A stretch of 64,000 nucleotides of DNA from Fictibacillus sp. BK138 (lineage in GTDB: Bacteria; Bacillota; Bacilli; Bacillales; Fictibacillaceae). The notes beneath the pieces are model-generated. The model searched no databases and had not been told where the DNA came from. It saw only the letters and a program-made list of their open reading frames with translations. A program made the translations under genes and the position numbers. Below, one piece after another: positions 53,212-61,897 of the stretch. How positions within the stretch are numbered: the stretch's first letter is position 1; each line of letters starts with the position of its first letter. The stretch is from positions 620,001 through 684,000 of the forward strand of contig NZ_SGXL01000001.1 of the NCBI RefSeq assembly GCF_004216955.1, read 5' to 3'.

Positions 53212-55143
53212 TTATTGAATGTGTTTAATCAGATAATCGGCATATGCTTTTGCACCGGTTAATGTAAGATGCACACCATCACTTCCTATATATTCCGGAT
53301 GCGATTCACTTACTGAAAACCAATCCACTACTTTAGCATTTTGAAATTCTCCAGCAACATTTTTGATAGTATCGTTTATTTCTCTCTGCCAGGGTTTAGG
53401 GACGCGTGTTGTGATGAAATAGATGTCTCTTTCATTCCCAATTACATTTACTAAATCAGCTAGCTTTTTGTCTGAAAGTGGCCCGTTAGCTCCAAGTTCA
53501 ATTACAACGATTTCACCTAAGGAACCATTGTGTTTCTTTTGTTTTACAATATCTTCTGCTTCCCTAAATTGACGGCCGATTTTCGCATCAACTTCAACTT
53601 TTGCAAAAGCCTCTTCTAGGTGCGGTGTTACATCAATCATAACGGAATCACCGATTACCGTGACAGGGCGGGATTCTTTCGCAGAAGGCACTTGATCGGC
53701 TGGTTTATCATTAGGTACTTCTTCAGAGTTATTGTCTTTTGACGGAAGTTCATTTTTAGGTGCATCTGGCTTTTTTACCAAATTTTCCGTTGGTGGTTCT
53801 TCATTTCCTACTTTTTCTTGAATGGCGTTAATCACGTTGTCTTTACTTAATGCAACTGAAGTCGTTGTGATGCCAATCGTTGAAATGCAAAGAAAAACAC
53901 CCAGTATGGTTGCGGTTGTTACAAATCTTCCGATAAAGAATTTTTCTCGTTTCCATTCACCACACTTAACAACTCTGCAAAATCGTGTTAATGCGCCTTG
54001 TCTAATCGGATTTTCAATAAACGTCCACGATAGGCTTGCTAAAGTCAATATTAAAAAAAGTTGTAATGACGTACGAACTAAGCTAGGTGCATCTGCTCCC
54101 CATTGAGGGCTTGTAAGCACAATTACAGGAAAATGCCATAAGTAGATCCCATATGAACGAACGCCGATCCAGCGCAATGGTTTGAAGCTTAACACAGTGT
54201 TTAGTTTGCTCGAAGGATGTACGATTACCGCAACTACGAGCATTGAAGCAACGGACATCGCCACCATTCCGCCTTGATAAAGAAAGTCTTGATACTGATC
54301 CGTGCTCCAAAACATATAGAAAATGAAAGCTAGAGCAAACAGTCCTACAAAGTCTAGCTTCCAGCGAATTTCTGAAGGTAAGTTGGTTGATAATTTTCGA
54401 CTTGGCCAAATGACCGACAGACTAGCCCCTAGTAAAAGTGAAAAGACACGGGTATCCGTTCCATAATATATCCGGCTTGGGTCTGTTCCTGGTTCGTATA
54501 ATAAAGTCATTGCAGCTGCTGAAGCAATAGCTCCCAGTAGAATAATAGAAAATAATGAGCCTTCTTTTACTTTCATTTTTAAGACTAAAAGTATGACGAG
54601 TGGCCATAGAATATAAAATTGCTCCTCCACCGCTAACGACCAAAAGTGTGTTAGCAGGGAAGGGGGGCCAAAACTCTCAAAATAAGATAAGTCCTGGAAT
54701 ATATACCACCAGTTGCTTACATACATAATAGCTGCCAATGTATCTTTTTCTAATTTGTCTAACATGGTTTGCTCAAAAATAGTAACCCAAGTTATGACCA
54801 CGAGAAGCATTGTAAACATGGCAGGGAGTAGCCTGCGAGCTCGCCGAATCCAGAAGTTTTTAAAATTGATTTTATCAGTTTCAACAAATTCAGCTATCAG
54901 GAGATCGGTAATTAAATATCCTGATAAAACAAAAAAGACAGTTACCCCTAGCAAGCCTCCAGCTGCCCATTCAAAATTCAAATGATAGGCAATAACTGCA
55001 AGAACAGCGATGGCTCTTAATCCATCGAGGCCAGTTATGTATCGGTTTTTTTGTAGAGGTGCTTCAATGGCTGCTTTCCGTTTCTTTGTAGACCGGGCAT
55101 GTTTCTTTAGTTGTTTTTTATGTTGGTCTTTCATTACTGCCAT
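53212..55143 (-). CDS. OatA-like peptidoglycan/polysaccharide O-acetyltransferase
   Basis: 643 residues. An N-terminal acyltransferase 3 membrane domain (about 30-390; GLRAIAVLAVIAYHL) is joined by a Pro/Glu/Lys linker (about 430-475) to an extracellular SGNH hydrolase-like domain with GDSVMIDV (Ser), GANG and SDGVHLT (Asp/His). This two-domain layout acetylates muramic acid or other wall glycans outside the cell. It lies between the pilus and flaG loci and is not obviously tied to either. The ATG at 55143 is close to its GAGAGG site; an in-frame ATG nine bases later is possible. Confidence 0.9.
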   Translation of the reverse strand: MAVMKDQHKKQLKKHARSTKKRKAAIEAPLQKNRYITGLDGLRAIAVLAVIAYHLNFEWAAGGLLGVTVFFVLSGYLITDLLIAEFVETDKINFKNFWIRRARRLLPAMFTMLLVVITWVTIFEQTMLDKLEKDTLAAIMYVSNWWYIFQDLSYFESFGPPSLLTHFWSLAVEEQFYILWPLVILLVLKMKVKEGSLFSIILLGAIASAAAMTLLYEPGTDPSRIYYGTDTRVFSLLLGASLSVIWPSRKLSTNLPSEIRWKLDFVGLFALAFIFYMFWSTDQYQDFLYQGGMVAMSVASMLVVAVIVHPSSKLNTVLSFKPLRWIGVRSYGIYLWHFPVIVLTSPQWGADAPSLVRTSLQLFLILTLASLSWTFIENPIRQGALTRFCRVVKCGEWKREKFFIGRFVTTATILGVFLCISTIGITTTSVALSKDNVINAIQEKVGNEEPPTENLVKKPDAPKNELPSKDNNSEEVPNDKPADQVPSAKESRPVTVIGDSVMIDVTPHLEEAFAKVEVDAKIGRQFREAEDIVKQKKHNGSLGEIVVIELGANGPLSDKKLADLVNVIGNERDIYFITTRVPKPWQREINDTIKNVAGEFQNAKVVDWFSVSESHPEYIGSDGVHLTLTGAKAYADYLIKHIQ

Positions 55144-55342
55144 TATCCTCTCGTTAGTATTATTTTAGGATTTTATTTATTAGTTAATTTATTTTATGGG
55201 TTTAAATAGAAAGTTAGTTATTGTTAATTTTATTTCATTAATCTTCTTTAACATCAACTATTTTACAATAAAAAACTGACCAATAGAGTAGTTTCATAGA
55301 ATTGTAATAAAATTTCTCGAGATTTTCTTTACCCCTTCTTCC

Positions 55343-55369
55343 TCAACAATTAAATGAACAATCCGATAT
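55343..55369 (+). promoter_or_regulatory. Sigma-D promoter of flaG-fliD-fliS-fliT
   Basis: TCAA 55343-55346 (one mismatch to TAAA), 15 bp, TCCGATAT 55362-55369, lying 27 bp before flaG. The rest of the gap from 55144 is AT-rich with no gene. Confidence 0.75.
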
Positions 55370-55396
55370 AAGATTTAGAGAAAAATTAAAGGGGCG

Positions 55397-55741
55397 ATGA
55401 AGGTGGAACTGAAAGCAATTAGTTCTCCTGTTATTCAAAAATCTGAGCCTGTGCTTAAAAGCCAAAACACACAAGAAACTACTCCACAAGCCGAAGCTTC
55501 AGTACAAGTAAAACCAAGTAAAGAAAAATTAGAAAAAATAATTTGTGCGATGAACGATATGCTGGAGCAAGCACATACTTCGTCAAAGTTTGTTCTGCAT
55601 GAAAAACTGAACGATTATTATGTGCAGATCGTAGATGAAGTGACTAAGGAAGTTGTAAAAGAAATTCCGAACAAAAAGTTCCTTGATATGTATGCAGAAA
55701 TGATTGACTTTATGGGTATTTTTGTTGATAAAAAAATTTAG
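55397..55741 (+). CDS. flaG: Flagellar protein FlaG
   Basis: 114 residues with a variable N-terminal half and the conserved FVLHEKLNDYYVQIVDEVTKEVVKEIP C-terminal core. It is thought to affect filament length. AAAGGGG precedes the ATG. First gene of the late flagellar cap/chaperone operon. Confidence 0.92.
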   Translation: MKVELKAISSPVIQKSEPVLKSQNTQETTPQAEASVQVKPSKEKLEKIICAMNDMLEQAHTSSKFVLHEKLNDYYVQIVDEVTKEVVKEIPNKKFLDMYAEMIDFMGIFVDKKI

Positions 55742-55756
55742 GGACGGTGATGAACC

Positions 55757-57295
55757 GTGGTTATGAGAATTGGCGGATTAGCTAGTGGAATGGATATCGA
55801 TACACTAGTTGGTGATTTGATGCGTGCCGAGCGTATACCCTTAGACAAGCTCTCGCAGAGGAAAACTACTCTTGAATGGCAGCGCGATGACTATCGTTCA
55901 ATGAATAAGTTGCTCGATGAACTAGACCGTTTTATTCTGGATGGCGTTGCTTTACAGAGAACCTTTAATCAAAAAACAGTTACTAGCACGAATCCTAACG
56001 CAGTTTCGGCAACGGTTTCAGGAAGTGCTTCAAATATTACATCGAGAATAAATGTAACCCAGCTGGCAACAGCTAGGAACTGGGTCTCTACAGAAGTTAA
56101 AAACGAGGATGGTCTTACTCGTGCAAGCAGTACTGCCACGTTGAATACTATAAATCCGACTGCATTTGGAAGCACTGCTTTTGATCTGGAAATTAAGGTT
56201 CAAAAACCAGGGAATACTGCATTTGAACTCTCAAAAAAAATCAACATCGATCCTACAAAGGATACTTTGGAGTCAGTGGCTAAAAAATTGTCAGAAGCAG
56301 GATTAGATATATCTGCCTTTTATGACGATTCAACCGGTAAATTTGTTATCTCAAATAATTTAACAGGCAGTGGCTCAAATTTATCACTTGAAACAGATCA
56401 AACGGTAGCCTTCTTTGAGGATATTGGGTTTGATAGTGTGATTGCAGGCTCCACTGGTCCTCAAGTACTCGGTGGAACAGACAACGGCTTAAATGCTAAA
56501 TTTGATTTGAATGGGCTTACTGGATTGGAACGATCCTCTAATAACTTTACAATCAGTGGAGTTTCATACTCACTCAAAGCAATCGGAGAAGCAGTAATAA
56601 GCTCTAATACGGATACCGATGGAGTAGTCGACTCTATTAAAAGTTTTATAGATAAATATAACGAAACAATTGAAGCAATTAATAAGAAAACAAGTGAAAC
56701 GAAATACCGTGATTTTCCCCCATTAACAAATGAACAGAGAAAAGACCTTTCCGAAAAGGAAGCAGAGATGTGGGATGAGAAGGCAAAGAGCGGAATGCTT
56801 AGAGGAGATTCTATTTTAACAAGTGGACTCAACACTATGCGTCAAAATATGTATGCCTACGTAGATACGGGAGATACAAACTATGATCAGCTTTCTGAGA
56901 TCGGAATTACAACATCGCGAAACTATCTGGATAAAGGGAAGCTGGAGATCGATGAAAAGAAACTTCGTGAAGCTTTAGCGGCAAGTCCCGATGCGGTAAT
57001 GAAGCTATTTACAGGCACAGATTCAGTCGAAGGAATCGCAAAAAAAATTCGAAAGTCGATTGATACAACCGTTGATAAAATTGAACTAAAAGCGGGAAAC
57101 GCTCTACGAACAAATGCTCAATTCACCCTTGGCCGCGAGTTAACAGATGTGGACAAGCGTATCTCCGCTTTTGAAGATCGTCTTAAACAGGTGGAGGACC
57201 GCTACTGGCGTCAGTTCTCCGCCATGGAAAAAGCAATCCAGCGATCAAATCAGCAATCGATGTACTTAATGCAACAGTTTGGCGGCGGACAGTAA
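55757..57295 (+). CDS. fliD: Flagellar cap protein FliD
   Basis: 512 residues with N-terminal GLASGMDIDTLVGDLMRAER and the C-terminal coiled coil (RISAFEDRLKQVEDRYWRQF, MEKAIQRSNQQSMYL). It forms the filament cap that folds incoming flagellin. GTG 55757 is placed six bases after GGTGA; ATG 55763 is the alternative. Confidence 0.95.
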   Translation: MVMRIGGLASGMDIDTLVGDLMRAERIPLDKLSQRKTTLEWQRDDYRSMNKLLDELDRFILDGVALQRTFNQKTVTSTNPNAVSATVSGSASNITSRINVTQLATARNWVSTEVKNEDGLTRASSTATLNTINPTAFGSTAFDLEIKVQKPGNTAFELSKKINIDPTKDTLESVAKKLSEAGLDISAFYDDSTGKFVISNNLTGSGSNLSLETDQTVAFFEDIGFDSVIAGSTGPQVLGGTDNGLNAKFDLNGLTGLERSSNNFTISGVSYSLKAIGEAVISSNTDTDGVVDSIKSFIDKYNETIEAINKKTSETKYRDFPPLTNEQRKDLSEKEAEMWDEKAKSGMLRGDSILTSGLNTMRQNMYAYVDTGDTNYDQLSEIGITTSRNYLDKGKLEIDEKKLREALAASPDAVMKLFTGTDSVEGIAKKIRKSIDTTVDKIELKAGNALRTNAQFTLGRELTDVDKRISAFEDRLKQVEDRYWRQFSAMEKAIQRSNQQSMYLMQQFGGGQ

Positions 57296-57326
57296 TCTTT
57301 AAACCAAAAAGGAGTGTTACCTTTAC

Positions 57327-57728
57327 ATGTCCATACTTAACGCGAACAAGGCGTATCAGAACAACTCAGTCCAAACGGCGTCTCCTGGCGAGTTGACGCT
57401 CATGCTCTATAACGGATGTTTGAAGTTTATCGGTCTCGCGCGTACAGCGATTGAGATGAAGAATACAGAAGAGAAGAATAAAAATCTTTTAAAAGCACAG
57501 AAGATCATTCAGGAATTGATGGTCACGCTCAACATGGATCTGGAAGTTTCGAAGTCATTGATGCAGATGTACGATTACATTAATCGCCGTCTGATCGAGG
57601 CAAACATCCAGAGTGATGTTGAAATTCTAGATGAAGTGGAAGATTATGTGCTGGATTTCCGTAATACGTGGAAAGAAGTGATCCAGATCAACCGCCGCAT
57701 GCAGCACGGCGAGGCTGGTCGCGTGTAA
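57327..57728 (+). CDS. fliS: Flagellin export chaperone FliS
   Basis: 133 residues with ANKAYQNNSVQTASPGELTLMLYNGCLKF, the typical FliS N-terminal helix set (listed here in pieces of the family motif). It binds the C-terminus of flagellin, the same region that is duplicated around the hag intron. Its stop overlaps the fliT start (TAATG). Confidence 0.95.
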   Translation: MSILNANKAYQNNSVQTASPGELTLMLYNGCLKFIGLARTAIEMKNTEEKNKNLLKAQKIIQELMVTLNMDLEVSKSLMQMYDYINRRLIEANIQSDVEILDEVEDYVLDFRNTWKEVIQINRRMQHGEAGRV

Positions 57729-58078
57729 TGTCAGCCGTTAAGATTTTGCTGGAGATTACGAAGAACCTGTTTGACCATGTAAGGAGCGGGCTTCCAAAAG
57801 ATGAGCGCGAACCATACATCGAGAGGTTGAATGAGCTGCTGGATCAGCGCCATACAATCATAGGGAAACTGCCTGCTATGTATTCAGAGGAAGAACAGCG
57901 TATGGGGAAGATGATCGTTAAGATGAACGAAACGATCGAACCATTGCTGGTGCGCCAGTTTGAGGAGATCAAACACAACTTATCGATGATGAAGAAGAAG
58001 AAAGAGAAGAATGTACAATATGCAAACCCGTACCAGACGCTGTCGGCGGATGGGATGTATTTTGATAAGAAGAACTGA
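57728..58078 (+). CDS. fliT: FliT family flagellar chaperone
   Basis: 116 residues, helical (LLEITKNLFDHV, ERLNELLDQRHTIIGKLP, MIVKMNETIEPLLVRQFEEI) with a basic KKKKEK stretch near the end. B. subtilis FliT lies at the same place. ATG 57728 overlaps the fliS stop; the longer frame inside fliS is not used. Confidence 0.88.
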   Translation: MSAVKILLEITKNLFDHVRSGLPKDEREPYIERLNELLDQRHTIIGKLPAMYSEEEQRMGKMIVKMNETIEPLLVRQFEEIKHNLSMMKKKKEKNVQYANPYQTLSADGMYFDKKN

Positions 58079-58079
58079 C

Positions 58080-58106
58080 CACAAGGAAAACTTGTGGTTT
58101 TTTTCT
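58080..58106 (+). terminator. Rho-independent terminator after fliT
   Basis: CCACAAG / CTTGTGG stem with a T run, just before array locus D. Confidence 0.88.
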
Positions 58107-58120
58107 GTTCATCGAATGTT

Positions 58121-58286
58121 CTATGAGTCGAAACTGGTTGGCTATGAGTCGTTATCAACTTTCTATGAGTCTAACTCTTTAGTCTATGAGCCGAAGTAAT
58201 AGGTCTATGAACCGAACACCTTTCTATGGGTCAAAACCAAAGGTCTATGAGTCAAAACTGCTCCTCTATGAGCCAAACGGGATAAC
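58121..58286. repeat. 21-bp-period degenerate array (core word CTATGAGTCGAAAC), locus D
   Basis: Eight units start at 58121, 58142, 58163, 58184, 58205, 58224, 58245 and 58266. All are 21 bp apart except one 19-bp step. CTATGAG (or CTATGAA, CTATGGG) begins every unit, usually followed by TCGAAAC, TCAAAAC or CCGAA; the last ~8 bases vary. It fills most of the 238-bp gap between convergent fliT and the DUF2619 gene. Frames across it are short and broken by stops and the 19-bp step. Confidence 0.9.
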
Positions 58287-58316
58287 CAACAATTTCTCCC
58301 CACTAAAAAAGGTGCA

Positions 58317-58589
58317 CTACCTCTTAATCCCATAAACAATACAAATAACCCCTGCCATGATCCACAACAAGCTGGTAAACGATAGTTTGGTAGACAATCC
58401 ATAGATTCCAAGGGTCATCGTAGAGAAGAAGATGACCGGTCCTATGATGGAGAGCAGGGAATTGATGACGAGTGCGCGTTCAACGGTATTGTAATGCAGC
58501 ATGAAAAGTGCTGCCGTGATTTCGAGGGTTCCGGAAAAAATACGGATTGCGGCCATGCTTAGGACGACTTTTTCGATCATATGCAACAA
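58317..58589 (-). CDS. DUF2619 (YqhV-like) small membrane protein
   Basis: About 90 residues with three hydrophobic helices and the family pattern LSMAAIRIFSGTLEITAALFML, NSLLSIIGPVIFF and LWIMAGVICIVYGIKR. Function unknown; YqhV of B. subtilis lies by sporulation genes. The start is set at TTG 58589, nine bases after AAAGGAGG; TTG 58586 and ATG 58580 are in frame just after. Confidence 0.8.
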   Translation of the reverse strand: MLHMIEKVVLSMAAIRIFSGTLEITAALFMLHYNTVERALVINSLLSIIGPVIFFSTMTLGIYGLSTKLSFTSLLWIMAGVICIVYGIKR

Positions 58590-58785
58590 CGTCCATTGCC
58601 TCCTTTTTAAACACTTGTTTAAGTTTCCATAGCTTGTATATTGCATTATATGTGGTCAAGCCTGAATTAGAAGTGTGAAAAAGGTTGCTACTATTCGCAA
58701 CTTTAGCAATAGAAGGACTATACAGGGAATGCTGATTTTTTCGTGTATACTTGTCACTCAAGTATTTTTAAGGGGGAATAGGGAT

Positions 58786-59985
58786 ATGTTTGCAACATCC
58801 AATGGACCGCTCATTCAGGAACCTATGGCGATCTTTGCTTACCTAGCAGCGCTTGTGGGTTTCGTATTTATTTTGGGTGAGTCTAAAAACAACTTCTTGA
58901 GAAAGTTTTTCCACTATGCACCGCCGTTGATCTGGACGTACTTCTTACCGATGATCTCGACGACGCTTGGAATCATACCTTCGAGCTCTGATTTATATAG
59001 TTTTGTGTCCGCTTACATCCTGCCGGTCGGACTCCTGTTATTGCTTTTATCGATTAATGTAAAAGCGACATTGAAGCTTGGACCGAAAGCAATTCTGATG
59101 TTCTTAGCTGGAACGCTTGGAGTTATCATCGGTGGACCGATTGCGCTTGCGATCTTCCAGCCGTACTTGCCAGAAGATGCTTGGACTGGTGTAGCAGCGC
59201 TTGCGGGGAGCTGGATCGGCGGCTCTGCGAATATGGCGGCGCTTGTTGAAGCCGTTGATACACCAGAACACATCCTTTCGCCGATCATCGTAGTTGATAC
59301 GGTTGTTGGATACAGCTGGATGGGGATCATGATCGCACTTGCTGGTTATCAGGCGCGTTTTGATAAATGGAACAAAGCCGATAACCGTATTATTGAAGAG
59401 GTAAATAAGCAGGTTGGAGATCTTGAGAAAAAGAACTCACGTCCGCTTGCAGTTCCTCAATTGCTTGCAATTCTAGGTCTTGGATTCGGTTTAGCTTTTA
59501 TCGTAGGAAAGTTTTCTGAGAAGCTGCCTCAAGGAGATATTCTAAATGCAGCGACTTGGACGATCATGATTGTTTCTGCGATCGGAATCGCACTTTCTTT
59601 TACAAAAGTACGCGAATTAGAGAACTATGGCGCGAGTAAAGTAGGATACGCAGGAATCTACTTGCTGCTTGCGACAATTGGTGCGAAGGCGAACTTGATC
59701 TATGTGGTTGAAGCACCTCAATATATTCTAATGGGAATCGTATGGCTAGCGATCCACATTCTGTTCTTGTTTGCTGCAGCAAAATTATTACGTTCACCGA
59801 TGTTCTTTGTGGCAGTTGGGTCACAAGGTAATATTGGCGGTACAAGTTCAGCGCCAGTTGTTGCGTCTGTTTTCCAGCCGGCTTTGGCACCAGTTGGTCT
59901 ATTGATGGGCTTGTTAGGTAATGTTGTTGGAACATATGCAGCTGTTTTGTGTGCGAAACTGGCTCAGATGGTCTCTCAAATGTAA
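58786..59985 (+). CDS. DUF819 family membrane protein (YjcL-like)
   Basis: About 399 residues with some ten helices and family motifs WIGGSANMAALVEAV and GSQGNIGGTSSAPVVASVF. The duplicated glycine-rich signatures resemble a transporter with two inverted halves; the substrate is unknown. ATG 58786 has AAGGGGG nine bases upstream. The frame to 58675 would add 37 basic residues without a binding site. Confidence 0.85.
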   Translation: MFATSNGPLIQEPMAIFAYLAALVGFVFILGESKNNFLRKFFHYAPPLIWTYFLPMISTTLGIIPSSSDLYSFVSAYILPVGLLLLLLSINVKATLKLGPKAILMFLAGTLGVIIGGPIALAIFQPYLPEDAWTGVAALAGSWIGGSANMAALVEAVDTPEHILSPIIVVDTVVGYSWMGIMIALAGYQARFDKWNKADNRIIEEVNKQVGDLEKKNSRPLAVPQLLAILGLGFGLAFIVGKFSEKLPQGDILNAATWTIMIVSAIGIALSFTKVRELENYGASKVGYAGIYLLLATIGAKANLIYVVEAPQYILMGIVWLAIHILFLFAAAKLLRSPMFFVAVGSQGNIGGTSSAPVVASVFQPALAPVGLLMGLLGNVVGTYAAVLCAKLAQMVSQM

Positions 59986-59996
59986 TAATTAGCTAT

Positions 59997-60029
59997 AAAA
60001 TAACCGGTTATCATAATCGGTTATTTTCA
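59997..60029 (+). terminator. Rho-independent terminator
   Basis: AATAACCG / CGGTTATT stem with a short T tract after the DUF819 gene. Confidence 0.7.
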
Positions 60030-60109
60030 TGAATATTATGTATATTTATACATAAGCGCACACTGAGATTTTTCGACAAAACTTCTTATTATTCGCTAAT
60101 CTTAAGCCT

Positions 60110-60138
60110 TTGACAACTTTTTTGGGTATGTGTCATAC
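60110..60138 (+). promoter_or_regulatory. Sigma-A promoter of the cold shock gene
   Basis: Perfect -35 TTGACA at 60110-60115, 17 bp, then TCATAC (60133-60138, or CATACT one base on). This gives a leader of about 50 nt before the csp start. It also shows that the longer reading frame beginning at 60110 is not the gene start. Confidence 0.65.
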
Positions 60139-60196
60139 TATGAAGTGTATAGATTTACTATACAAAGATTCGCATGATGAAGGGATTGTGAAAGGC

Positions 60197-60394
60197 ATGT
60201 TAGGAAAAGTAAAATGGTTTAACGCAGAAAAAGGTTTTGGATTTATCGAGCGCGAAGACGGGGACGATGTGTTCGTACACTTCTCCGCAATCAACACTGA
60301 AGGATTCAAAAGCCTTGACGAAGGTCAGCAAGTTGAGTTTGATATTGTAGATGGCGCACGTGGGCCTCAAGCGGCTAACGTAACTAAACTATAA
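60197..60394 (+). CDS. CspA-family cold shock protein
   Basis: 65 residues, [20 protein letters not shown] with RNP1 (KGFGFI) and RNP2 (VFVHFS), ending [11 protein letters not shown]. It binds single-stranded RNA and DNA as an RNA chaperone. Start ATG 60197 by comparison with CspB; GTG 60188 would add three residues. Confidence 0.95.
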   Translation: MLGKVKWFNAEKGFGFIEREDGDDVFVHFSAINTEGFKSLDEGQQVEFDIVDGARGPQAANVTKL

Positions 60395-60423
60395 TTCAAA
60401 GCATTAATGACCAAACATTAGAT

Positions 60424-60458
60424 CCCGCCTGTATTTTGCAGGCGGGTTTTTATTTTTT
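60424..60458 (+). terminator. Rho-independent terminator of csp
   Basis: CCCGCCTG / CAGGCGGG stem followed by a T run. Confidence 0.92.
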
Positions 60459-60635
60459 ATGAGAACTTTAATTTATTTTAAAATAGCGTTCCATTGTGTA
60501 CAAAGTAATGTACTTCTTTAATTCCTATAATTTATTATGAAATTCGATTCAAATTCCTTTATATCTAAAGTTGTATAGCGTCGTTATATTAAGAAAATGT
60601 CGAGAATGTAAAGAAATTGTCAAAATATTTTAAAT

Positions 60636-60661
60636 GTTACGGAGGAATTCTTTTAGGGTAC
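60636..60661 (+). promoter_or_regulatory. Possible sigma-B promoter of hpf
   Basis: GTTACG at 60636-60641, 14 bp, GGGTAC at 60656-60661, a partial match to SigB (GTTTAA / GGGTAT). B. subtilis yvyD/hpf is SigB- and SigH-dependent, which makes the match more credible. No gene is seen in the 60459-60701 gap. Confidence 0.4.
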
Positions 60662-60701
60662 ATAGAAATATATATACATCACCGAAAGGAGGAGTTAAGT
60701 T

Positions 60702-61256
60702 ATGCATTTTAACATTCGCGGGGAAAACATCGAGGTGACCGAAGCTATTAGGGCTTACGTGGAGAAGAAGGTAACTAAACTCACAAAATACTTTAACGAA
60801 ACTCCGAACTCTGAAGTACACGTCAATTTGAAAGTGTATAACAATGAACAATCCATTGAGGTTACGATACCGATGAAGGGACTCTTGCTTCGTGCAGAGG
60901 AACGTCATTTGGATTTATACGCTGCGATTGATTTGGTGGTAGAAAAATTAGAGCGTCAAATTCGTAAACACAAAACAAAAGTAAACCGCAAATTCAGAAA
61001 TGCTGAAGGCACGAAGCACATGTTCGCTAACGGAACAGAGGGAGTATCCACTGCTCTGTTAGAGGAAGAAGATGACTTCGAAATCGTCCGTGAAAAGCGG
61101 TTCGACTTTAAACCGATGGACACAGAGGAAGCGATTCTTCAAATGGGCTTACTGGGCCATAACTTCTTCGTCTATAACAATGCCGAAACTGGTGAGATGA
61201 ACGTCGTGTACAGACGTAAAGACGGCAAATATGGACTGATTGCTGGAGATATGTAA
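60702..61256 (+). CDS. hpf: Ribosome hibernation promoting factor, long form
   Basis: 184 residues with an N-terminal S30AE domain (NIRGENIEVTEAIRAYVEKK, about 1-100) and the C-terminal dimerisation domain (FDFKPMDTEEAILQMGLLGHNFFVY, motif spread over about 125-184). It pairs 70S ribosomes into inactive 100S dimers under stress. AAAGGAGG precedes the ATG. The gene lies downstream of fliT as in B. subtilis, but with three unrelated genes between. Confidence 0.96.
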   Translation: MHFNIRGENIEVTEAIRAYVEKKVTKLTKYFNETPNSEVHVNLKVYNNEQSIEVTIPMKGLLLRAEERHLDLYAAIDLVVEKLERQIRKHKTKVNRKFRNAEGTKHMFANGTEGVSTALLEEEDDFEIVREKRFDFKPMDTEEAILQMGLLGHNFFVYNNAETGEMNVVYRRKDGKYGLIAGDM

Positions 61257-61274
61257 CTTAATAAAAAATTGATG

Positions 61275-61303
61275 AAAGCACGCTCTCTATAGGGCGTGCT
61301 TTT
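61275..61303 (+). terminator. Rho-independent terminator of hpf
   Basis: AAGCACGCTCT / AGGGCGTGCTT stem with six T residues. Confidence 0.92.
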
Positions 61304-61375
61304 TTGCGCGGAGAAGGGATTTTCGTACATTTAAGCGAAAAAGTAAATAGAAGGTCATTGAAGGAGGTTATTAAG

Positions 61376-61858
61376 TTGAGTAATGAAATCTTATTAAAAC
61401 AGCTCGCTGCTTTCCGCCATAATACGCTCAGCGCGGTTGAAGGATTAACAGAAGAGGAATTAGATTTTGTGCCTGAGGGCTTCAACAACAACATCCGCTG
61501 GAACTTAGGTCACATCTATTTAGATCAGTACGATTGGCTTTATCATAAAACGCGTGAGGATAATCCAGCACCGCGGCACTACCGCGAGCTGTTCGGTTAC
61601 GGAACGAAGCCTGAAAACTGGCAGCAGACTCCTCCAACGCTTGAAGAATTGCGCAACCGTTTAATGGAGCAGGTTCAATATATTGAGCAGCAATTCGGTC
61701 ATCGTCTCGAACAGGAGTTAGATGAACCGACTGAGCTTGGCATGAGTACGTTTGCCGAAGTGCTGCCGCGGACTTTTTATCATGAAGGACTGCATATGGG
61801 AACGATCATCGCGATCCGAAAAGCGATTAATCTTCAAAAACAAACTCAAGTGAAGTAA
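61376..61858 (+). CDS. DinB-like (DUF664/YfiT-type) metal-dependent protein
   Basis: 160 residues forming the DinB four-helix pattern, with candidate metal ligands in RWNLGHIYLDQYDW, HYRELF and the C-terminal FYHEGLHMGTI. Members include thiol transferases and damage-induced proteins; the substrate is unknown. TTG 61376 follows AAGGAGG by eight bases; the frame to 61304 is inside the hpf terminator. Confidence 0.85.
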   Translation: MSNEILLKQLAAFRHNTLSAVEGLTEEELDFVPEGFNNNIRWNLGHIYLDQYDWLYHKTREDNPAPRHYRELFGYGTKPENWQQTPPTLEELRNRLMEQVQYIEQQFGHRLEQELDEPTELGMSTFAEVLPRTFYHEGLHMGTIIAIRKAINLQKQTQVK

Positions 61859-61861
61859 ATA

Positions 61862-61897
61862 GAAAAAGTGCAGATGCAAACGCGTCTACACTTTTTT
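61862..61897. terminator. Bidirectional terminator overlapping the DHODH-like gene's stop
   Basis: The stem AAAAAGTGCAGATGC / GCGTCTACACTTTTTTT has T runs both ways. The - strand gene's stop codon lies inside the stem. Confidence 0.85.

Noticed and set aside
58011-58199. 62-codon frame over the end of fliT and array D
   Set aside because: It starts inside fliT, has no binding site and ends within the array; the repeat explains it.
16540-58286. CRISPR arrays at the four repeat loci
   Set aside because: The period of 21 bp with a ~10-bp word is too short, repeats are degenerate and no cas gene is present.
60110-60196. N-terminal extension of the cold shock protein
   Set aside because: It coincides with a consensus -35/-10 promoter, and cold shock proteins begin at MLGKVKW.
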